Source: Gordionus sp. m RMFG-2023 | Lineage: Eukaryota; Nematomorpha; Gordioida; Chordodea; Parachordodidae | Length of the DNA stretch: 64,000 nucleotides | Reading direction: 5' to 3' | Assembly: GCF_954871325.1 (NCBI RefSeq) | Contig: NC_088775.1 | Coordinates: forward strand, 24,777,561-24,841,560 | In this document: piece after piece, positions 1 through 9,887 of the stretch | How the letters are laid out: the number at the start of each line of letters is the position of its first letter | Numbering within the stretch: the stretch's first letter is position 1 | Made by a program: the position numbers and the translations under genes | The notes under the pieces: model-generated | Seen by the model: only the letters and a program-made list of their open reading frames with translations | Databases searched by the model: none | What the model was told of the DNA's origin: nothing

Positions 1-1010
1 TATATATTCTGTACATGTTATATTAAAAATTCAGTGAGGATATATCATAGATAGATGACAATTGTCATAATCGCTATTTTTGAACTTTTTTCAATTTTTT
101 TAGAGGAAATAGCTAAAAATATATATTCTAAACATGTTAAATTTAAAATTCAGTGAGGATGTATCATAGATAGGTGACAATTGTCATAATCGCTATTTTT
201 GAACTTTTTCAAATTTTTTTTAAGGATACATCTTAAAATATATATTCTAAACATGTTAAATTTAAAATTCAGTGAGGATGTATCATAGATAGGTGATAAT
301 TGTCATAATTGTTATTTTTGTACTTTTTTTAATTTTTTTAAAGGAAATAGCTAAAAATATATATTTTAAACATGTTAAATTTAAAATTCAGTGAGGATGT
401 ATCATAGATAGGTGACAATTGTCATAATCTTTATTTTTGAACTTTTTTCAATTTTTTTAAAGGAAATAGCTAAAAATATATATTCTAAACATGTTAAATT
501 AAAAATTCAGTGAGGATGTATCATAGATAGGTGACAATTGTCATAATCGCTATTTTTGAACTTTTTCAAATTTTTTTAAAGGAAATAGCTAAAAAAATAT
601 ATCCTAAACATGTTAAATTAAAATATCAGTGAGGATGTATCACAGATAGGTGACAATTGTCATAATCTTTATTTTTGAACTTTTTTCAATTTTTTTAAAG
701 GAAATAGCTAAAAATATATATTCTAAACATGTTAAATTAAAAATTCAGTGAGGATGTATCATAGATAGGTGACAATTGTCATAATCGCTATTTTTGAACT
801 TTTTTCAATTTTTTTAAAGGAAATAGCTAAAAATATATATTCTAAACATGTTAAATTAAAAATTCAGTGAGGATGTATCATAGATAGGTGACAATTGTCA
901 TAATCGCTATTTTTGAACTTTTTCAAATTTTTTTAAAGGAAATAGCTAAAAAAATATATCCTAAACATGTTAAATTAAAATATCAGTGATGATGTATCAC
1001 AGATAAGGGA
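1..1010 (+). repeat. Tandem satellite, about 119-bp unit, eight copies
   Basis: Eight copies are visible, marked by the recurring 12-bp palindrome TGACAATTGTCA or one-base variants, at about 56, 175, 295, 413, 533, 652, 770 and 890. Each unit also has a TCAGTGAGGATGTATCATAG block and an AAGGAAATAGCTAAAAATAT block. The last unit decays into the unique inner arm near 1000. The array continues off the left edge. Confidence 0.93.
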
Positions 1011-2002
1011 CAAAAAATGGTTATTATATATACGAGTAGTTAGGTACATAATAATCTTTAAGTGATAAAATGAGATGCTAATATATTTCTTGTAATTTTA
1101 ATTTATAATAAAATTCTTAAATGTTATTGTCATAGACTGGGTTAGAAAATCAACTATCACATAAACTCATCTATGTTTTATTCATATTATATTTTTAAGT
1201 TTGAGGATATAAAAATATTTCCTCTTTGAAGTTACTAGTTAGGATAAAATTTACTTGGCACATCTTACAATGATATTTAAACTTGTTTTTTTTTCGATAA
1301 ATTTTATGCGATATACATGAAGGAAATTACATATCATTGTACAGAGAAATAATATTGTATATATTATCTGCACCCATATCTTTTTTATCAATCTCTATCG
1401 ATGACATTTTAAATTATATTGGAAACTAAATTGTGTAGATTTCTAAATATTAATTTAAAAGATTAAGATGCTAGAATTAATTATAGATATATCTTAATAA
1501 TTTGTATATGCATTTATTATTTAAAATCTCTCGTTTTAAGCCTATTTAGCAAGAAAAATATTGACTAATCCTGAAATTGATAATAGATATCTATACCTTT
1601 ATATAATCTATGAGAAAAATTGCTCTCATAATATTCTTCTTAATAAAATAGTGAATAATTAACGCCTGAAAAAAAGTAAGCGCTTTATAACATGGTTCAA
1701 AGTTAATCCCAGTATCAATTTTAATGTGTAATTTTTCTCAAGTGTTCAAAATTCTATATCTTAATATCAAAAACTATTTTAGTTATCAATTTAAAGTCAA
1801 ATAATATTAAAACACTAATATTCTCCAGTATTCATAAAAAACAACAGCCTGAAACAAGAATACTAAGCTCAAAACATCTTAAATATTTGATACATTTATA
1901 GTTTAAATATTTTTATTTAAATTATATATATTTATTAATGTACAAAAAATTTAATTTAACAATATATATAGATATAAAAATTATATATAAAATTTATTAT
2001 TC

Positions 2003-2220
2003 ATGATATTGATATCCCATGAATTTAAACATAAACACTGTTTAAGTGTTTCGGAGGCCATGCGATTTCTTTTCTTTGTTACGGTGTCCACCCCTCTTGA
2101 GAAGACACGCTCGCTCTCAACGGATGTACTTTGCTGCGACAAAAAATCTTTAGCCATCATGCAAAAGTACGGAAAACGCTCAGAATTACAGTACGACTTA
2201 AAAAAACTCGACTTAACACT
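2003..2220 (-). pseudogene. hAT transposase C-terminal dimerisation remnant
   Basis: Read on the minus strand, about 2160 to 2030 encodes an alanine-lysine-aspartate start (MMAKDFLSQQ), then STSVESERVFSRG, DTVTKKRNRM and LKQCLCLNSWD. This is the hATC motif order (S-x2-E-R-V-F-S, K-K-R-N-R, then a hydrophobic helix). Only about 60-70 residues can be recognised, with no RNase-H core and no BED finger. An open frame on the opposite strand is a shadow of this one. It lies at the centre of the foldback structure. Confidence 0.75.
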
Positions 2221-3204
2221 ACATTTTTGAAAAATATGGCTCGCCTAAATTACTAAATTATATTTAAAAAAATTCATATTTTATATTAAAAAAATGCATC
2301 CGGAATCGCAAATACTTATAAAAAAAATTTATTGTTTTATTAGTTTAAAAAGTCCATATGGAAGTGAAGTGACTATTTAAATTCTAAAATTAAAAAAGAT
2401 ATTTTATTTTACTTGGCGTGGTGCCAGCTAGACGGCAAATTTTTGAGATTTTTTCTTTTCTTCATTGTCAGGGATATGATTAATAATCATTTTTTTTAAC
2501 TTTCCAAATTTTTTTTATTATTTTTGAGGGTAGCCAAATTAAATTTTAATTTTTTTTTTTATTTATTTTTTGTTTTTAAAATTATAATTTAATTTTAATA
2601 AGTAACATAAATTTTATTAATAAAAGTTGTCCAATTTTCAGGATTAGTCAATATTTTTCTTGCTAAATAGGGTTAAAACGAGAGATTTTAAATAATAAAT
2701 GCATATACAAATTATTAAGATATATCTATAATTAATTCTAGCATCTTATTTTAAATTAATATTTAGAAATCTACACAATCTAGTTTCCAATATAATTTAA
2801 AATGTCATCGATAGAGATTGATATAAAAGATATGGGTGCAGATAATATGTTAATTCTCTGTACAATGATATGTAATTTCCTTCATGAGATATCGCATAAA
2901 ATTTATTCTCGAAAAAAAAAACAAGCTATAAATATCATTGTAAAATGTGCCAAGTAAATGTTATCCTAACTAGTAACTTCAAAGAGGAAATATTTTAATA
3001 TCCTCAAACTTAAAAATATAATATGAATAAAACATAGGAGTTTATGTGATAGTTGATTTTCTAACCCAGTCTATGACAATAACATATTTAAGAATTTTAT
3101 TATAAATTAAAATTACAAGAAATATATTAGCATCTCATTTTATCACTTAAAAATTATTATGTACCTAACTACTCGTATATATAATAACCATTTTTTGTCC
3201 CATA

Positions 3205-3815
3205 TTTATGATACATCCTCACTGATATTTTAATTTAACATGTTTAGGAAATATTTTTATAGCTATTTGCTTTAAAAAAATTTGAAAAAGTTCAAAAATA
3301 GCGATTATGACAATTGTCACCTATCTATGATACATCCTCACTGAATTTTAAATTTAACATGTTTAGAATATATATTTTAAGATGTTTCCTTTAAAAAAAT
3401 TTGAAAAAGTTCAAAAATAGCGATTATGACAATTGTCACCTATCTATGATACATCCTCACTGAATTTTAAATTTAACATGTTTAGAATATATATTTTTAG
3501 CTATTTCCTTTAAAAAAATTGAAAAAAGTTCAAAAATAAGGATTACGATAATTGTCACTTATCTAGGGTACATCCTCACTGAATTTTTAATTTAACATGT
3601 TCAGAATATATATTTTTAGCAATTTGCTTTAAAAAAACTTAAATGAGTTCAAAAATGGCGATTATGACAATTGTCACTTATCTATGGTACATCTTCACTG
3701 AAATTTTGATTTAACATGTCTACAATATATATTTTTATCTATTTCATTTAAAAAAGTTCAAAAATAACCATCATAACAAATGGCTCTTTTCTATGGTACA
3801 TCTTTACTTAAAAAT
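3205..3815 (-). repeat. Same satellite, inverted, four to five copies
   Basis: Reverse-complement copies of the left array. The palindrome TGACAATTGTCA or a close variant is centred near 3315, 3433, 3554 and 3673, and a decayed fifth copy lies near 3780. Divergence grows toward the outer (right) end. The left arm shows at least eight copies, so the two arrays have changed length independently. Confidence 0.9.
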
Positions 3816-3945
3816 TTTAAAAAATAACTATGATGGAATAGTTAATCCATAGCGTTATAATTTAAAGAAGCTTTAAGAAACTTTCCCGCCTATAATATTA
3901 ATATCTACTAAATGTTATTTGACTTTTGGTCGAAAAAAATGATCT

Positions 3946-4516
3946 AGATATTTGGTTAGGTGAAAAAAAGCAACCCTAACTTTAAGGCGTCTTTAAAAAA
4001 AACGATCCATATTTTGGGTCGGATTGAATAAAACGACCCGATGTTTGAGTCTGAGTCAGAAAAACGACCCAAACTTTGAGTTGGAGTTGAAAAATACGAT
4101 CTAAACTTCAAGTTGGAGTCGAAAAATACGACCCAAACTTCTAGTTTGAGTCGAAAAATACGACCCAAACTTCTAGTTTGAGTCGAAAAATACGACCCAA
4201 ACTTCTAGTTTGAGTCGAAAAATACGACCCAAACTTCTAGTTTGAGTCGAAAAATACGACCCAAACTTCAAGTTGGAGTCGAAAAATACGACCCTAACTT
4301 CAAGTTTGAGTCGAAAAATACGACCCAAATTTCAAGTTTGAGTCGAAAAATACAACCCAAATTTTGAGTCGGAGTCGTAAAAAACGACCCATATTTTGGG
4401 TCGAGGTCGTTTTTTCGGTTTGGACTTGGGTCGAAGTCGAAAAAAACGACCCAAACATTGAGTCGGAGTCGAATAAAACGACCCGAGCTTTGGGTCGGGG
4501 TCGCGACTCGCGGCGT
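3946..4516. repeat. 32-bp minisatellite with GACCC/GGGTC words, hAT-like right end
   Basis: Tandem repeats of a 32-bp unit (GAAAAATACGACCCAAACTT followed by CTAGTTTGAGTC). About four consecutive copies around 4120-4250 are virtually identical and the outer copies are diverged. The words then become denser (GGTCGAGGTCG, GGGTCGGGGTCG). Just beyond the array, at 4516-4530, comes TTTTAACAACACTA, which matches the inner-to-outer order of the hAT ends in this window. The array may therefore be the expanded subterminal region of a hAT-derived MITE. The left terminus was not found. Open frames here on both strands are repeat artefacts. Confidence 0.8.
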
Positions 4517-4530
4517 TTTAACAACACTAC

Positions 4531-5070
4531 TATCAAACATGAAAGCGGGTATGAATATATCGCCTTAATAAAATCTCAAGGGATATTAGTCAACCAAGAT
4601 GCATAGCCAATATTAATTATTGGGTGGGGGGAGGATCAGCGATGTCTGGAGTTCCCTGATAAAAATCATTTATATTTGCAAAGAAAATAATTACCATTTT
4701 TAAGCTATTCTAAGTAAAATCCTATTGTAGTACAACCGGTTCGAACCGAGATTTTAAAATTTATTCTGACCGGATTCTCTCTTTAGATCGGTAATAAATT
4801 TTTTAAATATATTGATATGGTTGGGCTCGATAAATAATTCAGATGCATCTTATATTGAAAAGATCCCCATGTAAAAAATAAAAAGTGTATTTTAGAGGCT
4901 TAGATTTATACTCAACTTAGTTTAGGATATTATATTAAAAATTTTGCTAAATTTTTGAATTATGAACTCCTATGATAATAATATTATTTTACGCTAAGAT
5001 TTTTGTCGATTTGACATAGGCCTATATATAAACAGGATATTGTTTTAAGAGTTTTCTTTTGTATAAATTA
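4531..5070. other. No gene; GC-rich palindromic word remnant
   Basis: No coding sequence is supported. At 4737-4748 there is a perfect 12-bp palindrome CGGTTCGAACCG, followed by GACCGG and GATCGG words within 60 bp. It resembles one decayed end of a further hAT family. A similar word, TTCGGTTCGGTTC, occurs near 58196. Confidence 0.4.
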
Positions 5071-5699
5071 CAGTGTTGTGATGATTCAATGAAACATGTT
5101 GACGATTAAATTAAAACCCATCCAAATAAAAATATTTTATTTGAAAAAATAATTAAAATAACACATTTGCTAATTTATAAAAAAATTTAAAATAATCTTC
5201 TTATTTTTCTTTAAAATTTGTTTTTATGACCGAGGTTATTAATTTTTATCTATAAACTGGAAGCAGGCGCGTACGCAGGAATTTGGTCTGGGGGGGGGGG
5301 GGATAATAAAATATTTTAAGAAATATTATTGTTTTTTAAAAATATCAAGCATAAATTTATTGGGACTAATATTTCTAATACACAATTTTAAATTAATGTG
5401 AATTATAAAAAAATTATATGTAAAGAATCACTTAAATGGCCCAAAATAGAAATTTGAATTTTTTAAGCCTTTTTTATATATAAAGTATAAAAAATTTAAA
5501 TGTTAGAAATATAAATTAATACACAAAAAGTTTCTTAGGAATAATTGTATTTTGTTACAATGTAAAATCCAATCTTCGTTGGGATTGAGCTAATTTTTCA
5601 ATTATTTCATCCTTGCTTGTCGTCAAATGCCTATGAATATTCAAAAGATCCAAACCTTTCTATCTACTTTCAGAAGTTGTACTTCTTGGTATCCCCAGG

Positions 5700-5885
5700 C
5701 CAGACCATACTTTAATTTATTTAAATATACCCGGGCCGGGCACAAATTTTTTTAAAAAAAACACCCGGGCTGGGTCTGAATTTTTAAAAAAAAACACCCG
5801 GGCTGGGCCTGAATATTTAAAAAAAAAACCGGACCGAGCTGTATATTTTTTTTTAAAAATATCCGGGCCTAGCTGTATATTTTAA
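5700..5885. repeat. About 34-bp tandem repeats with CCCGGG word
   Basis: About five diverging copies of a unit CCCGGGCTGGGCCTGAAT plus an A/T run. The first three keep the perfect CCCGGG palindrome. The GC-rich word against an A/T background matches the subterminal style of the other hAT ends here, so this may be the remnant of a smaller element inserted in the 5264-7127 copy. No ends could be fixed. Confidence 0.7.
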
Positions 5886-6309
5886 AACAGCCTATATTTG
5901 AAATCGTTATTATTAGCTATAAAAATCAAAAATAAATATAATTTATTTTTAAAAAATCTAGGTCGGCCCTAAAAATTTTATTTAAAAAAAGCCGCGTTTT
6001 TACAGGTTTATTTTTCTTAAAAAAGAGAATGTTCTCTCATTAATTTACTAATGGGAAAAGTTGCTAATATATATTAACCCTTTTAATACTTTGTGAATAT
6101 AATCTAAAATGTGTTTGAAATAATGCAGAGCATCCATAGCATTTTTTGTGACTATATCAACCATAGTTAATCATATAAACATAGTTATTTAGTTAATAAG
6201 GCATCATAAGATACTTTAACATCTTCATGATAAAAATCCAACAAATATTTTTTTTTCTATCACTATCTGAAAAAGGTTGGGAAGGCTTTTATGGGAGTGA
6301 TATTTGCAG

Positions 6310-6850
6310 ATTGGTAAGTGCTGCATTATGAATTAAAAACCATTCATTTATTTGGGTTATAAATATATCTGTATCTAAAATATACTCTTCTACTGATCCT
6401 ATATGTTTTAACTATGAGATTTCCTTGCTGCAAGTCGAGGGAGACAAATATTAAACACTTATAGCTCTGATTTTGACTTAGCAATAACATATAAAATATG
6501 AAATTCTTCATCAACTTAGCCCTAATTTCCTTGAATTCTAATAAAATGCTTTCCGCTATTCTCATCTTCTTAATCAAGTCATTGTCATGTTTTTGAAAAG
6601 TAATACATAAAATAGTTGTATAATTAAATAATACATTCTAATGAGGAAAAAAATTTGGAATAAGCATTGAATCCAATAATTTTCTTGCTTCTGAGGAAAT
6701 ATTTCTTTCAGGCCATTGTGATATTTCAGTAATAGCAAATAATCGGCTCTTCTAACTCCATAAAAGCTGTTACTGCTTGATGGCGGAGACTATCTCGTTG
6801 GACAAGGTTGCAATTTCTTTCTCCCTGTTGGACAATTTCAGAATAATTAT
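6310..6850 (-). pseudogene. hAT transposase remnant (ZMYM1-like hAT type)
   Basis: Several minus-strand frames show fragments familiar from hAT proteins. These are SLPRLAARKSHS (the PR-x2-x-RQTHR motif of ZMYM1/THAP-type hAT proteins) around 6430, an IQIYL-like stretch following it, and LSNREKEIATLSNEIVSAIKQ-like sequence near 6820-6770. The frame breaks repeatedly. There is no recognisable C-terminal dimerisation region. Assignment rests on motif resemblance within an element whose ends independently look like hAT. Confidence 0.55.
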
Positions 6851-7391
6851 TATTTGACTAGAAATTTGAAAATGGTAGATAAATATTACGCCACTAAAAA
6901 TTTAAAAATAATAAGATAATATTACGCCGAAAAACTTGAAATCGAAATTAATTGATGAATAACTTAGTTGATGAATGAGATAATAAATGTAATTAAATAT
7001 TTATTTAATATGAGATAGGAATAAATATTAACAAATATAAATTAATATGAACAATAATATTTTTGAAAAATATATCCGGCATCTGCATTTTTTGACTTTG
7101 GAGGGGGGGCCGCTGCGTACGCGCCTGACTGGAAGACTTTGAATGAGTTAAAAAATATACAATTTATTTTTGGGTAAAACTTAAGGTCAAATTATGATAA
7201 TTTTTTTTACTTATTTTTTCATTGTTTATTTTATTTTCTATTAATATACCTTTCTTATATTATAGTTTCAAAAATGACTTGTGAAATCTTTATTTAATGT
7301 ATATTTATTTTATTTATATAAAAGATCAAAATATATTATTTCTATTTGTATTGTACATAATATAACGAAAAAATAAGTATAATCTATTAAA

Positions 7392-8349
7392 TTAGTCGTT
7401 CAAAGGAATAGATCGGATTCCCTCTTCGATAATCGTATGAGAGTAGAAAGCTGTATAATCATAATTAATGAAATTAAGCAAAAGGCTAGTAATTGCCTCG
7501 ATTATATGGATTCTATTATTTGGTTTGGGATATATTAATCGATATTGATTTTTCAAAACGCTAAAAAAATTTTGAATGAGGTTTAGTTGTGGGAAATAAG
7601 GTAGAAGATATGCTATATTTTGATAATTTTGAGTTATTATATGGGCACAATGAATAGGTGCAATATCCATAATTATGAGTGAATTCAAAGGCAAAATGGA
7701 TGATAATTCGTCCAGGTGAGTTTTAAATTTAATTGCTGTAAATATCCCGTCTATAATCGTGTATTTTTAGAGATCATTAATTCCTATTGTTACAAAACCT
7801 ATACGCTTTTCCATTTTGAATGAGAGAGTTTGACTGATGGCCTCTTACCCTTAGGTATCTGGGAATTGAAGCCTGTTTCATCTAAATAGAATATATTTTG
7901 AAATGGCACGCTTATCATTTTTACTCTTTACTAGTATTGTTAACATCTGGGGAATTCCGTCTATCGGGTTCTTTTCTAACCCTTTTCCGACTCCATCTTA
8001 TTGATTTGATGCATCTGATATAGTCACTCGCTCAACCTTAGATGTGGCGGTAAATATATTATTATGTTTTTAATGGTATAGCCGTTATTATTACCAAATT
8101 CAACTATATTCGTGTGAAGTTCTGCGTTGTCTTTCTTCTTCCGACCTCGTTGTTTTATTATATAATCATATAAAGAGTCGTCGTAATATTCAGGGAAAGT
8201 TTCTCGCTTGAAACGATAAACTGAACCATGGATAAATTTAGATCATGGGTAATTGTCTTTGCATTGGGACGATCATCAATAGGTTTGCTCAGCCATATTT
8301 TAACCAATTCCACTTTTTGATCGCTCCAATTACCATTCTTTTTCCTCAA
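7392..8349 (-). pseudogene. Tc1/mariner-type DDE transposase, broken
   Basis: Minus-strand frames encode, in order, an N-terminal helix-turn-helix-like segment (8349-8158, including NWSDQKVELVKIWLSK), a first catalytic block FYLDETGFNSQIPKGK near 7890, and a second catalytic block SLIIMDIAPIH with YLLPYFPQLNLIQNFFSVLK between 7694 and 7500. These match the IS630/Tc1 DDE fold (DETGFN, MDNAPIH, PELNPIE). The third acidic residue is glutamine here (LIQN instead of PIEN). About 30 residues separate the second aspartate from that position, against about 34 in Tc1. Stops and frame changes interrupt the reading, so the gene is inactive. Confidence 0.8.
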
Positions 8350-8817
8350 ACAAATAAGATCATAATTTGGTTGCTCTTGAATAGTCGAATATTGACATCG
8401 GTTTGTAATTTCAGTAGGTGAATAACTTTGGTATCTATTTGTTATTCCAGATAACCCCCGAAGAGAATATGAAGTTTGTATCTAAAATTATGTATATAAA
8501 GTTAGTAAATAATTGAATATTATATTAACAAACCTGAAACTGGAGATAGATTCAAATACTAGCGATAGTAAAATTTGATATTTAAAAAAAAATAGAAATA
8601 TAGTTTTATCGGGAAAAAAATTTATAAATTTTGAAAAAAATTATTGGAAGTTTTTATATAAGTTAAATTACCAGAAGTTTTTAAAAATTTTCTCAATTTT
8701 CTTTCAAATTTTTAAAAGTAAATGTGTTATTTTAATTATTAACAAAATATTTTTATCTGGATGGGTTTTAATTTAATCGTCAACTTGCTTCATTATTAAA
8801 ATCATCACAATACTGTA

Positions 8818-9217
8818 TATTTAAACTATGGAACACCAAAAAATATACAGTCTGGTCTAGTCACATTATGAAATATTTAATTTGTCTAATTTAAACAACA
8901 ATTTATACTCTGACCATATTTTAAAAATTGACATTTTTTAAAGAAGAGAAAAAAAACCAGTAAAAAAATAATATTTTATTTTTTTCGATAACTATCTTAT
9001 CATTATTTTTATTTTTTTAATATGGGAAAATAATTTATTTTATCTATATTAAAATTAGTATATAAAGAAACCGTAGAAAGAAGATCTATTCCATTTAATA
9101 TCTATGTGCTAGAAACAAACAATTAATTATTTAGTATTTTATCTTTTTTGATAATTATCAATTAATCCTCAAACAATTCAGAAGATTTTTATTTAAAATT
9201 TGATATTCCACGGATAA
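8818..9217. other. Upstream region of the LRR gene
   Basis: About 400 bp of A/T-rich sequence between the right end of the Tc1/mariner element and the LRR start codon. No TATA-like element stands out from the background and no upstream exon could be supported. Confidence 0.3.
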
Positions 9218-9887
9218 ATGCATAGTTCAAAACTAACATCCTTATTAATTACGCTACTAATCTTACTTGAATATACACAATTATACTACCAATATTTGGT
9301 GTTTACAAAATCGAATTCTTTATTATCCGATCAACAGCATAACCACCAACAGTTGGACAAAAGGAGCATCAATACGTCCTTACTTCGATCTCCCAATTGC
9401 CCTAAAATGTGTCTTTGCATGTCTTTGAAAGATTTTAACCCTCCAAATCTTAACAAGTATGCGCCTACCTCACATTCGAGCATGAGTTTCCCTACAAAAA
9501 ATATTCCAAATTCATCTTTCGTGATTATGCAAAATAATATGCCGTCAGTGGGCACTCAGGTTATATGTTCTAAAACGGATTTGAGAATCCTACCAAGAGA
9601 TTTACCGGCAGAGACTGTGAAACTGGATGTAAGCCAAAACGAAATATCTTTCATACCCAGCCGGGCTTTCGAAAATTTACCAATCACGGACCTGATTTTG
9701 GACGACAATGAGATACGAGAGATCAAACCTTATTCCTTTATCGGTTTAAAGAAATTAAAGAATTTGCTAATGAAAAATAATCCGTTAGATGTGCTGGGGC
9801 AAAATTCCATGAGCGGTATAAACGGATCTAAGACTATTAATTTGGGCTCCAATCACATCGATCGGATAGAGAGGGAGGCTTTTGAAG
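9218..9887 (+). CDS. LRR gene, exon 1
   Basis: ATG at 9218 is the first in-frame methionine and opens directly into the hydrophobic signal segment. It encodes 223 complete codons and ends in phase 1 at GAA-G before donor GTTTTT. Reading on past this point leaves the LRR pattern within a few residues and stops at 9928, which supports the donor. It carries the LRRNT and about three repeats ([27 protein letters not shown]). Confidence 0.82.

Larger units (their letters stand above)
1..3815. mobile_element. Foldback-like element: satellite-bearing inverted arms around a hAT remnant
   Basis: The left part (1 to about 1581) recurs in reverse complement at about 2632-3815. Each arm has an outer array of a roughly 119-bp tandem unit and an inner unique block of about 560 bp (about 1011-1581 and 2632-3204) that is highly similar between arms. 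The centre (about 1582-2631) carries a hAT C-terminal coding remnant on the minus strand. The layout recalls Drosophila foldback elements, whose long inverted repeats are built of tandem units. The left end lies outside the window, so no target duplication can be tested. The association with hAT is an inference from the central remnant. Confidence 0.7.
5264..7127 (-). mobile_element. hAT element nested in the Tc1/mariner element
   Basis: The 8-bp target duplication ACTGGAAG lies at 5256-5263 and again at 7128-7135. The inverted ends read CAGGCGCGTACGCAG and CTGCGTACGCGCCTG. Next to the left end is a run of 13 or so G, and near the right end a G-rich tract. Length is 1864 bp. Transposase remains are on the minus strand, and a block of CCCGGG-containing repeats sits inside (5700-5885). 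Confidence 0.9.
5071..8815 (-). mobile_element. Tc1/mariner (IS630-like) transposon interrupted by a hAT element
   Basis: Terminal inverted repeats of roughly 110 bp begin CAGTGTTGTGATGATT at 5071 and end with AATCATCACAATACTG at 8815. Both are flanked by the TA dinucleotide expected of Tc1/mariner target duplications. Matching inner blocks include ACGATTAAATTAAAACCCAT. Without the nested hAT (5264-7127 plus one duplicate copy) the element is about 1.87 kb, normal for the superfamily. A decayed DDE transposase lies on the minus strand between 7392 and 8349. Confidence 0.88.

Noticed and set aside
1-1010. Regular repeats suggested a CRISPR-like array
   Set aside because: The whole 119-bp unit repeats, including the would-be spacers, and it is part of an inverted structure with hAT remains in an animal-type genome. 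It is a tandem satellite.
2003-2230. Forward open frame at the foldback centre
   Set aside because: It lies opposite a clear hAT C-terminal motif on the minus strand, so it is a shadow.
4268-4606. Overlapping open frames on both strands across the 32-bp minisatellite
   Set aside because: They arise from a repeat unit free of stops, and the peptides just mirror the repeat.
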